A DNA stretch of 20,388 bases. Origin: FEN-1322 sp041663425 (GTDB lineage Bacteria > Omnitrophota > Gorgyraeia > 2-01-FULL-45-10). The notes beneath the pieces are model-generated. The model saw only the letters and a list, made by a program, of their open reading frames with translations, made no database searches and was not told where the DNA came from. Positions 1 through 7,982 of the stretch are shown piece by piece. Within the stretch, counting starts at the first letter, position 1. Each line of letters opens with the position of its first letter. The DNA lies in NCBI GenBank assembly GCA_041663425.1, contig JBAYMS010000029.1:1-20388 (forward strand). Reading direction: 5' to 3'. Made by a program: the position numbers and the translations under genes.

Positions 1-443
1 AGCTTCTCAGGTATTGCCGTCGGTAAACACTCTATCTGCAGTTCACGTATGATATGTTCGAGTAATCCGCCGTCAACTTTAACGCCAACCGGATCTCCAT
101 GAGAAACGAGAGGCACGTTAACTTTGATAGCCTCTGTCAGCGATATCTCATTAAAATCGACATGCAGTATCTGATCTTTTATAGGCTCACGCTGTATCTC
201 TTTAATAACTACGGTCTTATCCTTAGCAGCGCCTTCTCCAGATATCTTCAGCGTAATAATTACGTTCTCTCCGGCTTTGGTATGAATAATCTTCATCAGC
301 TCACTGGCAACAACCTGAAGGTTTGTGGCCGCCTTGCCGCCTTTGTAAACATTGGCGGGAATAAGACCTTTCAGCCTTAAATCTTTTGCCACCCTCTTGC
401 CTACTCCGGCACGTTCTTCCGCTTTTAATATTATTTTTTCCAT
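1..443 (-). CDS. rplY: Large ribosomal subunit protein bL25 (partial, C-terminus off window)
   Basis: This is a bL25/Ctc-family protein that binds 5S rRNA in the large ribosomal subunit. The frame begins at an ATG (443-441) with GGGAG about 11 bases upstream and stays open to the window edge, giving about 147 residues without a stop. The translation starts MEKIILKAEERAGVGKRVA and contains GLIPANVYKGGK and REPIKDQILHVDFNEIS, the usual hallmarks of bL25. It follows prs by 22 bases, the prs-ctc order known from Bacillus. The open frame beyond the RNA-binding domain suggests the longer TL5/CTC form with a C-terminal extension, but the end is not visible. Confidence 0.93.
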   Translation of the reverse strand, partial: MEKIILKAEERAGVGKRVAKDLRLKGLIPANVYKGGKAATNLQVVASELMKIIHTKAGENVIITLKISGEGAAKDKTVVIKEIQREPIKDQILHVDFNEISLTEAIKVNVPLVSHGDPVGVKVDGGLLEHIIRELQIECLPTAIPEK

Positions 444-465
444 GATAAATTACACTCCCTTTCCT

Positions 466-1407
466 TTAGTTGAATAACACGCTGATCGATTCTTCCTCGT
501 GTATTCTTTTTATCGCTTCACCGAGAAGAGACGCAACCGAGAGCACTTTTATATTACTCAACTTTTTCTCTTCCGGTAAAGGTATCGTATCCGTCACTAC
601 TAATTGCTTCAGCTGTGACTTTTTTAACCTCTCTATAGCCGGGCCGCACAGGACGGCATGCGTTATCATGGCATATACATCCTTAGCACCCGCTTTCTTT
701 ATAGCATCGACTGCTTCGACCAGTGATCCGGCCGTCGCGACCATATCATCTGTAATGACGGCGTTCTTACCTTTCACGTCGCCCATTATATGCATAACCT
801 CAGCTTCTCTGTCATTCACGCGCCGCTTATCAACGATCGCAAGTGAGCATTTAAGCCGTTTGGCATAAGCTCTGGCAGTTTTTATACCGCCGACATCCGG
901 TGAAACTATAACGAGATTGTCATCCAGCTTAAGCTTTTTAATATATTCGCTGAATATCGTAAATGCAAAAAGATGGTCGAGAGGAATATCAAAAAATCCC
1001 TGAATCTGTCCGGCATGCAGATCGATGGTAAGAACCCTGTCCGCACCTGCAACCGTAAGAAGATTCGCTACAAGCTTCGCTGTTATCGGGACTCTAGGCT
1101 GGTCTTTTCTGTCCTGTCTGGCATATCCGAAATACGGCAACACGGCTGTTATCCTCTGAGCAGAGGCCCTTTTAAGGGCATCTATCATTATCAAAAGCTC
1201 CATAAGGTTCTCATTTGAGGGTGAACATGTAGGCTGCACTACAAATACATCATGTCCGCGGACATTTTCATTTAGTTTTATTCGTATTTCTCCGTCGGAA
1301 AAATGATCAATAGCGGCATCAGCTAATTTTACTTTAAGAAATTTACATATATCATTTGCAAGGGCTTTGTTTGAATTGCCGCTGAAGATCAAAATATTAT
1401 TCTTCAT
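466..1407 (-). CDS. prs: Ribose-phosphate pyrophosphokinase (PRPP synthetase)
   Basis: It makes phosphoribosyl pyrophosphate from ribose 5-phosphate and ATP in the cytoplasm, feeding purine, pyrimidine, histidine and NAD synthesis. At 313 residues it has the normal class I length. Visible motifs are FSDGEI (36-41), the ATP-site stretch PYFGYARQDRK (91-101), the DLHAGQIQGFF segment (about 129-139) and the ribose-phosphate loop DDMVATAGS (220-228). In most class I enzymes this loop reads DDM(I/V)DTAG(T/S), so Ala replaces the usual Asp at 224. The ATG lies 4 bases after glmU, with an AAGGGGA ribosome site inside the glmU end, so the two genes are probably co-translated. HisG, encoded in the same window, uses its product. 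Confidence 0.96.
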   Translation of the reverse strand: MKNNILIFSGNSNKALANDICKFLKVKLADAAIDHFSDGEIRIKLNENVRGHDVFVVQPTCSPSNENLMELLIMIDALKRASAQRITAVLPYFGYARQDRKDQPRVPITAKLVANLLTVAGADRVLTIDLHAGQIQGFFDIPLDHLFAFTIFSEYIKKLKLDDNLVIVSPDVGGIKTARAYAKRLKCSLAIVDKRRVNDREAEVMHIMGDVKGKNAVITDDMVATAGSLVEAVDAIKKAGAKDVYAMITHAVLCGPAIERLKKSQLKQLVVTDTIPLPEEKKLSNIKVLSVASLLGEAIKRIHEEESISVLFN

Positions 1408-1411
1408 TTAT

Positions 1412-2701
1412 CTATCCCCTTCTATTGTTCTTATTTCGCCTATCGGCTGCTTTTCGTTTTTTATATATTCTGGCCGGCACACCCACTACGATCTCGCCTT
1501 TTGGCACATCGTGATTTTTCGGCACAACAGATCCTGCCCCTACCATAGACATCGCACCTATTTTTAAAGGCGCTATCAGGATCGCGCCCACACCTATAAA
1601 CGCGCCGTCCCCTATTATCGTTTTATTCTTATTCTTACCGTCATAATTCGCCGTTATAGTACCGGCGCCTATGTTCACTTTTTTACCTAACGTTGCATCA
1701 CCAAGATATGTGTGATGTTTTACTTTGGAATCGCTGCCTATCGTAGAGCGGTTCAGTTCAACAAAATTACCGACCTCTACATTGTCGCCTATATACACCT
1801 TCGGCCTTATCCTGGCAAACGGTCCAATGTGGCAGTTCTCGCCGATCTCCACATCTGATTCTATAACTGTATTTGAATGAATTATCGTATCCTTGCCTAT
1901 TTTCGCTCCCGGATATATCACTGTAGATGACGGATCTTCGATAGTAACACCAAGCGCCATCAGCTCCTGCGCCACTCTGTTCTTCAATACTGTAGTTGAG
2001 TATGCCAGGTCCATTCTTGTATTTACACCTATAGCCTCGTCGGGATCTTCGGTTAAATACGATTCGACCAATTTACCCTTATTCTTTAAAATTCCGATCG
2101 TATCTGTCAGAAAAAATTCCTTCTTCTTAATATCCGGCTTTACCGCCTCAAGCGCTTCAAATAATTCCTCAGCTTTAAAGCAATACGTCCCTACATTGAT
2201 CTCATCTATGACTTCTTCGTAAAGACTCGCATTGATCTGCTCCACGATACCAGTAACTGCACCAGACTCGCCTCTGGCTATCCTGCCATAACCCGTGGGA
2301 TCACTAAGTTTAGCTGTAAGGATCGTTACGCTTGCGCCTGATAACTTATGCTTATTGAGCAAACCTTTTATTGTTTCAGCACGGATGAGCGGCGTATCGC
2401 CACATACGACAAGAACATCGCCCGAAAAACCTTCCAGCAGCTTCTTTGCCGTATTTACTGCATCTCCGGAACCTAACAGTTCCTTCTGGACCACGATCTT
2501 GGCATCGTCAATCTCATCCTTGAGAAGAGCATTCCCGTAACCTGCAACCAAAACTGCGTCGCGGACACCTGCTTCTTTCACTGAGTCGAGAACATAGCGG
2601 ATTATGGGCTTGCCCAATATTTTGTGCAATACCTTAGGTTTCTCGGATTTCATCCTCGTCCCCCTGCCTGCCGCTAATATGATCGCTACCGGATCTTTCA
2701 T
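1412..2701 (-). CDS. glmU: Bifunctional UDP-GlcNAc pyrophosphorylase / GlcN-1-P acetyltransferase
   Basis: GlmU acetylates glucosamine 1-phosphate and then couples it to UTP, giving UDP-GlcNAc for peptidoglycan and lipid A. The N-terminal half carries the nucleotidyltransferase signature LAAGRGTRMKSEKPKVLHK, then CGDTPLI and GYGRI. The C-terminal half is a left-handed beta-helix of hexapeptide repeats with the acetyltransferase block KHHTYLGDATLGKKVNIGAG, which includes the catalytic-type His before TYLGD, followed by NYDGKNK. At 429 residues it is slightly shorter than the common 450-460, but both domains are complete; the basic tail KKRKAADRRNKNNRRG replaces the usual end. AAGG sits just upstream of the ATG. 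The gene lies between tRNA-Gln and prs. Confidence 0.96.
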   Translation of the reverse strand: MKDPVAIILAAGRGTRMKSEKPKVLHKILGKPIIRYVLDSVKEAGVRDAVLVAGYGNALLKDEIDDAKIVVQKELLGSGDAVNTAKKLLEGFSGDVLVVCGDTPLIRAETIKGLLNKHKLSGASVTILTAKLSDPTGYGRIARGESGAVTGIVEQINASLYEEVIDEINVGTYCFKAEELFEALEAVKPDIKKKEFFLTDTIGILKNKGKLVESYLTEDPDEAIGVNTRMDLAYSTTVLKNRVAQELMALGVTIEDPSSTVIYPGAKIGKDTIIHSNTVIESDVEIGENCHIGPFARIRPKVYIGDNVEVGNFVELNRSTIGSDSKVKHHTYLGDATLGKKVNIGAGTITANYDGKNKNKTIIGDGAFIGVGAILIAPLKIGAMSMVGAGSVVPKNHDVPKGEIVVGVPARIYKKRKAADRRNKNNRRG

Positions 2702-2719
2702 GACCTTACCTTAAATTAT

Positions 2720-2793
2720 TGGTTGCCCAGCATGGATTCGAACCATGACCATCAGCTCCAAAGGCTGGTGTGCTACCATTACACCACCGGGCA
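2720..2793 (-). tRNA. tRNA-Gln (anticodon UUG)
   Basis: Read on the minus strand the segment folds as a tRNA. The acceptor stem TGCCCGG pairs with CTGGGCA (one G-T pair), the discriminator is A and CCA is encoded. T8 and A14 are present, and the D arm closes with GTGT/GCAC. The anticodon loop CTTTGGA places TTG at 34-36, which reads CAA (Gln). The T arm is CATGG-TTCGAAT-CCATG with a 4-base variable loop. The anticodon stem has a C27-A43 mismatch, leaving four pairs. It sits in the gap between spoVG and glmU on the same strand with no visible separate terminator, so it is probably cut from the operon transcript. Confidence 0.93.
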
Positions 2794-2871
2794 ATCCATA
2801 AGCTGAGCAATGCTTAATACTTCCATCGGCTATAAGCCTCGGGATTCTGTAAATCGACTTGTTGAATTGTA

Positions 2872-3339
2872 TTACAACTCTATATCTGTATCTTCCTCTA
2901 TCTCACGTGATGACCGTGAAGCACCGGCATAAACCGGAACTGCATTCTGAGATGGTGAAGACTTTTTATCTTTTTCGTAGGCTTCTAATACTTTTTTCTG
3001 GATATAGTCCCTGCATTCTGCTGTTATTGGGTGAGCTATGTCTTTATGCTCAGACTGCCTTGTCGAATCATCGCCAGGCACGAATGCTTTAGGCTCAGTC
3101 ATCGGTAAAGATGAACCGCACTGGTTGCAGAATTTAGACCTTACCGCGTTCCTGAAGCCGCATTTCGGGCAAGGATCTTTTATCTTTCTCGACGGCATCG
3201 CAACAAACATACCCTTAGTGCCTTCTATCACTTTTACGTTCCGGACAACGAAACAATTATCAAAAGTGATCGTTGCATAAGCCTTCAATTTCTTATCCTG
3301 TCCCTCTTTCAAAAAAATCTTTACTTCCGTAATATCCAT
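2872..3339 (-). CDS. spoVG: SpoVG-family protein with an inserted zinc ribbon
   Basis: SpoVG proteins are small nucleic-acid-binding regulators, first known from Bacillus sporulation and septation. Here the domain is split. Residues 1-52 carry the first part (ITEVKIFL, then VIEGTKGMFVAMPSRK) and residues 98-123 the second (HKDIAHPITAECRDYIQKKV). In normal SpoVG, of about 85-100 residues, these parts are almost adjacent. The roughly 45 residues between them contain CPKC (57-60) and CNQC (71-74), a four-cysteine zinc ribbon. A polar, probably disordered tail follows residue 123. The start has AGGAG upstream. The order ispE-spoVG-glmU-prs-rplY supports the assignment. The function of the ribbon is unknown; extra nucleic-acid binding is an inference. 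Confidence 0.9.
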   Translation of the reverse strand: MDITEVKIFLKEGQDKKLKAYATITFDNCFVVRNVKVIEGTKGMFVAMPSRKIKDPCPKCGFRNAVRSKFCNQCGSSLPMTEPKAFVPGDDSTRQSEHKDIAHPITAECRDYIQKKVLEAYEKDKKSSPSQNAVPVYAGASRSSREIEEDTDIEL

Positions 3340-3364
3340 GATGTATATACTCTCCTAAGTTTAC

Positions 3365-4261
3365 TTATTTAGTTCTTGCAATAAATACCTGCCAATTTTT
3401 ACGTTCCCCTGCCGGCACAACCTTAAAAAGCTTCTCCTTAGCTGCCATCGCCTCCTTTCCGGTCCTGCACAGACAAAATACGCTCGGCCCACTTCCCGAT
3501 ATAATAGCCTTCCTGCCAAGATGAGAGGCCAAGCGCTCTATAATACTTTTTAATCTTATATTTTTCGATACCGCTATGTCTTCCAGATCGTTGCGGAGCA
3601 TATTTTCCAACGTTTTAAAATCAGACGAACCGGTCAAATAACGAGGTATTTTATCATCCTCAACTTTAAATGTCAAGCCCTTCGGCTGGCTCTTAGCCTT
3701 GCGGTCAAACGCATCATAAATGTCTTTTGTAGATGTCTTGGAACCACTATACACTATGAGGTGCCAGAGGATTCTTCCCGACTTTATCCTTACAAGGTCA
3801 TCGCCTTTACGCCTGCCCAGACCAAACGAACTGTTTAGTATGAAAAACGGGACATCTGCCCCCAATTTTTTTGCTAAAAATAGCAGTTTATCCTGAGAAA
3901 GACACAGATTATAAAGCTTATTGATACCTAAAAGCACACTTGCAGCATCGGAACTGCCTCCGCCTAAACCCGCCGCGATAGGAATTCCCTTAATTATCCT
4001 TATATTCACGCCTTTCTTAAGCCTTTTGTACTTGAGGATCGATTCTGCAGCTTTGTAAGCCAGATTATTTTTAGGATCGGAGGTAATAAATTTATCTGAT
4101 GAGACTTCAATGCCTTTAGGGATAGCGGTAATTATGATCTTATCTGAGAGGGATATTCTTTCAAATAAGGTAAAGATGTTATGATAACCATCTTTACGCC
4201 TATTTAAGATCTTAAGGAAAAGGTTTACTTTGGCATGTGCGGTTAATTTTATCGATCTCAT
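3365..4261 (-). CDS. ispE: 4-diphosphocytidyl-2-C-methyl-D-erythritol kinase
   Basis: IspE phosphorylates CDP-methylerythritol in the MEP pathway for isoprenoid precursors. It is a GHMP kinase of 298 residues, a normal length. The N-terminal AHAKVNLFLKIL contains the catalytic-type Lys11; the ATP loop PIAAGLGGGSSDAAS spans about 94-108; GADVPFF (about 134-140) carries the catalytic Asp; and ISGSGPSVFCL is the C-terminal GHMP motif. It begins 12 bases after the transketolase C subunit and ends 25 bases before spoVG, the same neighbour order as in Bacillus and many other bacteria. Confidence 0.95.
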   Translation of the reverse strand: MRSIKLTAHAKVNLFLKILNRRKDGYHNIFTLFERISLSDKIIITAIPKGIEVSSDKFITSDPKNNLAYKAAESILKYKRLKKGVNIRIIKGIPIAAGLGGGSSDAASVLLGINKLYNLCLSQDKLLFLAKKLGADVPFFILNSSFGLGRRKGDDLVRIKSGRILWHLIVYSGSKTSTKDIYDAFDRKAKSQPKGLTFKVEDDKIPRYLTGSSDFKTLENMLRNDLEDIAVSKNIRLKSIIERLASHLGRKAIISGSGPSVFCLCRTGKEAMAAKEKLFKVVPAGERKNWQVFIARTK

Positions 4262-4273
4262 ATGCCGGAGTAT

Positions 4274-5227
4274 TTATTTTTTCATCTGCAGTACTTCTTT
4301 TGCCGCCTTGACGATATCGTCAGCCTTAAGACCGAAATATTTGAAAAGCTCATCGGGATCGCCCGAAACCCCGAAACGGTTCTGGACGCCCACCATCTTC
4401 ATAGGGACCGGGCATGACTGGATCACAACCTCAGCTATAGCGCTGCCCATGCCTCCCATAACAGTATGCTCCTCAGCGGTAACTATAGCACCGGTCTCCA
4501 TAGCAGCTTTTATGATCGTATCCCGGTCGATCGGTTTTGGTGTATGTAGATTTATGACGCGAGCCCTTATTCCTTCTTTTGCCAAAGCATCGCTTGCCGC
4601 CAAAGCCTCCGAGACCATCTGCCCGCATGCAATTATCGAAAGATCCTTACCTTCTCTTAAAGTATTTGCCTTACCTATCTTAAAGAAATCTTCCGGCTTC
4701 GTTATAACTGGAACACCCGCACGGCCAAGCCTCAGGTAAACCGGACCTTTTATCCTGGCAGCCTCTATCGTTGCCCGTCTTGCCTCAAGTGCATCGCAGG
4801 GCACAATTACAGTCATGTTCGGTATTATCCTCATGAGCGCTATCTCTTCAACGGCCTGATGCGTAGCCCCATCCGGTCCTACTGAGATGCCGCCATGTGT
4901 GCCGGCGATCTTCACATTGAGATTCATATAGGCCACAGACACTCTTATCTGATCCCATGCCCTGCCCGACGCGAAAACTCCGAATGTGCAGGCAAACGGT
5001 ATCTTACCCATAAGGGCAAATCCAGCCGCCGCACCGAACATATCCTGCTCCGCAACACCCAGCCCGAAAAACCTTTCAGGAAATTCTTTCTTGAACCAGG
5101 CCGCTCTCGTCGAATCCGTCAGGTCCGCCGAAAGAACAACTATATTCTTATTCTCCTTACCAGATTCTACCAATCCCTCTCCGAACCCATCTCTTGTTGA
5201 TGCCATTTTAATTTTATTGTCTGCCAT
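4274..5227 (-). CDS. Transketolase, C-terminal subunit
   Basis: This is the pyrimidine-binding plus C-terminal half of a split transketolase, which with the N-terminal subunit moves two-carbon units between sugar phosphates using thiamine diphosphate. It shows GLGVAEQDMFGAAAGFAL with the cofactor-activating Glu at about residue 60, GTHGGISVGPDGATHQ, and a C-terminal domain including GDPDELFKYFG. I chose the ATG at 5227 (317 residues) because GGGGAG stands a few bases upstream; the frame could be read from a GTG at 5251, but that start has no ribosome site and the extra residues are not conserved. Its partner half is 2.8 kb upstream, separated by the FtsH-like and lipoprotein genes. Confidence 0.93.
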   Translation of the reverse strand: MADNKIKMASTRDGFGEGLVESGKENKNIVVLSADLTDSTRAAWFKKEFPERFFGLGVAEQDMFGAAAGFALMGKIPFACTFGVFASGRAWDQIRVSVAYMNLNVKIAGTHGGISVGPDGATHQAVEEIALMRIIPNMTVIVPCDALEARRATIEAARIKGPVYLRLGRAGVPVITKPEDFFKIGKANTLREGKDLSIIACGQMVSEALAASDALAKEGIRARVINLHTPKPIDRDTIIKAAMETGAIVTAEEHTVMGGMGSAIAEVVIQSCPVPMKMVGVQNRFGVSGDPDELFKYFGLKADDIVKAAKEVLQMKK

Positions 5228-5256
5228 TTTCTCCCCTACATTGTGGATCACTTTTT

Positions 5257-6258
5257 TTAAATATTAGTGCTCAGTATATTATCAAATGTGAGTTTTTTCG
5301 TCCGGAACTTTTCGGCCGCTTCTTTTGTCACCTTAAGCGATTTGCTCGAAGTTTCATCAATTATTTCCATATAATCATAATCCTGAAATTGATACCCATG
5401 GAGAACTTGGGCAGCAACTTCGAGGCTCTTTTTAAACACAGAATTCACCATTTCAGCCGACCCTAATTGCGCAAAAGACTTTGGTTCGGACATGACTTCT
5501 ATCTGAAAATGATGTTTACCTTTTTCAGTAACATAAGTCCCTTTGGACGATTTTACCACTATAGTTTCAGAAAGGGTTTTGTCCTCAAAAAATTCCATTC
5601 TTATTCTGCCCGCGATCTGTTCGGCTAAAAATTCCGGAAGGGCTATGTCTTTTATATAAAATCTGTCGTTCCAGTAACCTATATCACCAAGTGCGGCAGG
5701 CTGCGCTCGAAAAAAATCATTCATCACAGAATCCTGCCACTTTTTATCGAGTCCCATCTTTTCAAATACTTCTTTTACCGCATGCTCTTTCTTGGCCTGC
5801 GGATTTATCCTCTTGTCTATCAGCATCCTTTTCGAAAATTCACCCCTGGAAATATCATTGAGCATGAAACGCTTAACATCTTCAACCGATTTTATTATTA
5901 TAATCTGTATTTCCGGAATACGTATATCATGCGCTATAACAACATAAAAATTGTAATCCGCATCGGTCGATAATGATACTCTCGACACAGTCAGTATTAC
6001 GTCGTTTATCTCCTCCCCGGCGCGTTTCGTCAGGGCAAATGTCATGTCCCACAATTCCTGCAGCGGAACGTATATCACTACTGTTTTACCGACGGTGCCG
6101 ACCTTTACATCAAGCTTATATTCCTTCTTGCAGACCCTGACTATGGAATCGGCAAATTTCTCTTTAGGATAAGTTGGGCCACAGCCTGTTAAAAAGACAG
6201 ACAGCAAATAACAACTGATAAGAAAGAACAGACCAAAGGAACGGCTTTTAACCACCAT
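5257..6258 (-). CDS. Lipoprotein of unknown function
   Basis: The 333-residue protein begins with a lipoprotein signal peptide: a short basic start, a hydrophobic core (8-22) and the lipobox LTGC with Cys26 as the lipid-bearing residue. The rest is soluble, mixed alpha/beta, with no transmembrane segment and no family that I recognise. The ATG comes 1 base after the stop of the FtsH-like gene, so the two are translationally linked. The transketolase C-subunit start follows 29 bases after its end. It would be anchored at the outer or inner membrane facing the periplasm, and could be a partner of the adjacent membrane protease; that link rests only on position. Confidence 0.85.
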   Translation of the reverse strand: MVVKSRSFGLFFLISCYLLSVFLTGCGPTYPKEKFADSIVRVCKKEYKLDVKVGTVGKTVVIYVPLQELWDMTFALTKRAGEEINDVILTVSRVSLSTDADYNFYVVIAHDIRIPEIQIIIIKSVEDVKRFMLNDISRGEFSKRMLIDKRINPQAKKEHAVKEVFEKMGLDKKWQDSVMNDFFRAQPAALGDIGYWNDRFYIKDIALPEFLAEQIAGRIRMEFFEDKTLSETIVVKSSKGTYVTEKGKHHFQIEVMSEPKSFAQLGSAEMVNSVFKKSLEVAAQVLHGYQFQDYDYMEIIDETSSKSLKVTKEAAEKFRTKKLTFDNILSTNI

Positions 6259-6259
6259 C

Positions 6260-7969
6260 TTAACTCGCCTTTATATGCGACTTTCCGTATTCGTTAAATA
6301 TATTTTCTATCTCGTCGTAATCAAGCTCTTCTTTTTCAAGAAGCTCTTTTACAAATCTCTCAAGGATCGGCTTTTCTTTAAGCAGCAACGCCTCCACATC
6401 TTTGAGGCATTGTTTAAATATCTTGGCAACTTCTTCATTTAAATTTTCTTTTACCTTATCCGACAACTGAGTCTCCGGAATAGCAGTATAATCACCAAGA
6501 TATTCTGCATCGCTCATACCGAAACGCCAAACCATATTATGCGCAACTACCATAGCCTGTTTGAAATCAGCAGCTACACCATCACTCGTTGTACCAAATC
6601 GCATTTTCTCAGCAACGTATCCGCCCAGCGATACCTTTATATCAGCTAAAAGCCTGTCTTTATTATGAGTAAAAACTTCTTCACGAGGCTGATGATACAC
6701 CACACCAAGGGTATCTCTTCTAGATGCTATCGATGCCTTAAAGACGTCATCGATAGGATGAAGAATATAAAGAACTATCAGGTGGCCTGATTCGTGATAC
6801 GCAACCATTTCACGTTCGAGGGGCTGCATCGTCCGCTTGTGCTTCATACCCATATCAACCCTCTCAATAGCTTCCGATATATCATCAAGCCTTACTACAT
6901 CGCGGCCGGACCTTGTAGCTATAAGAGCGGATTCTTTAATTATATTCTCTATATCAGCCGGTGATTTATATACAGATTTACGGGCAAGCCTTCCAACGTC
7001 TATAGATGGATCGTGCTGAACCTTGCCTAGATAATAAGCGAATAACTTCTCCCTATCTTCCAACCCCGGCTTATCGATATATAATTTTCTATCAAACCTT
7101 CCAGGCCGCAAGAGTGCCTGGTCTATATTGCTTTCAGGAGCATTAGTCGCACCTATGACGATAACATTCTGTGCGGTATTAACCTCTCCCTTTTTATTTT
7201 TTATTTCGGACAAACCATCCATTGCCGCAAGAAGCTGGTTCTGTGTAGAATTCGTTTCTTCCGTCCCGCCAAATGCCGAAAAAACTCTCTTTCTCGCTAT
7301 AGCATCAAGCTCATCTATAAAGATAATACAGCCGCCATGTGCTTCGGCAAGCTCCCTAGCTTGTTTAAATAATTTCCTAACCCTTGAGGCGCCTACTCCT
7401 ACAAAAACTTCGACAAATTCACTTCCGGACATTGACAGGAATGGCAACCCTGTTTCTGTGGCGATGGCTTTTGCAAGATAAGTTTTACCGCATCCGGGGG
7501 GCCCGAACATCATAATACCGCGTAATATCTTACCGCCTATTTTCTTTACACGTGCACGGTCTTTGATAAGCTGGACAACTTCCTTAGCTTCTTCTTTAAC
7601 ATTTTCCATGCCTATAACGTCGGACCATTTCACATCGACAAGATCGCCTTTGATTTTTGATTTAGATATCTTTGCCATACCACCCTGCAAAAATACCGTA
7701 TACATAAGAACAAATATCGTGGCATTAAGCGCAACCATTATCAGCTGTATAGGCATTGTCGCAAGCGTGATCTTCTGATAAAACGATTCGAGCGACATAA
7801 GGCCCCAGATAGCCAGCCTTACAAGCACATAAGTTCCTAAAAGAATGGCCAGCATAACCCATTTTGATTTTATCCACATCCGTGCGGGTTTATTTAAAAG
7901 ATAAATCGCTGTGCCGATACCGATAGCGACTAGATAGAATAGCATTTCGAAAATAAGCCATGGTTCCAT
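6260..7969 (-). CDS. FtsH-like membrane AAA+ zinc metalloprotease, divergent N-terminus
   Basis: The protein (569 residues) has an AAA+ module and an M41-type peptidase. Visible are Walker A GPPGCGKT (156-163), the pore-loop region EFVEVFVGVGAS (184-195), Walker B CIIFIDELDA (214-223), the second region of homology ending RPGRFDR (288-294), the zinc motif HESGH (392-396) and the third metal ligand Asp468 in VAADFKQA. The catalytic residues are intact, so it should use ATP to unfold and degrade membrane or cytoplasmic proteins. The N-terminus differs from classical FtsH: three hydrophobic segments (about 5-25, 37-57, 72-94) with short loops replace two helices flanking a periplasmic domain. 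It lies between the transketolase N subunit and the lipoprotein gene. Confidence 0.9.
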   Translation of the reverse strand: MEPWLIFEMLFYLVAIGIGTAIYLLNKPARMWIKSKWVMLAILLGTYVLVRLAIWGLMSLESFYQKITLATMPIQLIMVALNATIFVLMYTVFLQGGMAKISKSKIKGDLVDVKWSDVIGMENVKEEAKEVVQLIKDRARVKKIGGKILRGIMMFGPPGCGKTYLAKAIATETGLPFLSMSGSEFVEVFVGVGASRVRKLFKQARELAEAHGGCIIFIDELDAIARKRVFSAFGGTEETNSTQNQLLAAMDGLSEIKNKKGEVNTAQNVIVIGATNAPESNIDQALLRPGRFDRKLYIDKPGLEDREKLFAYYLGKVQHDPSIDVGRLARKSVYKSPADIENIIKESALIATRSGRDVVRLDDISEAIERVDMGMKHKRTMQPLEREMVAYHESGHLIVLYILHPIDDVFKASIASRRDTLGVVYHQPREEVFTHNKDRLLADIKVSLGGYVAEKMRFGTTSDGVAADFKQAMVVAHNMVWRFGMSDAEYLGDYTAIPETQLSDKVKENLNEEVAKIFKQCLKDVEALLLKEKPILERFVKELLEKEELDYDEIENIFNEYGKSHIKAS

Positions 7970-7982
7970 AATGTACCGTCCT

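Noticed and set aside
99..380. Plus-strand open frame of about 93 residues, and similar plus-strand frames across the window
   Set aside because: Each lies opposite a well-supported minus-strand gene, has no recognisable motif, and is explained as an antisense shadow.
5228..5251. GTG start for the transketolase C subunit
   Set aside because: The ATG at 5227 has a GGGGAG ribosome site just upstream; the GTG has none and adds residues without family likeness.
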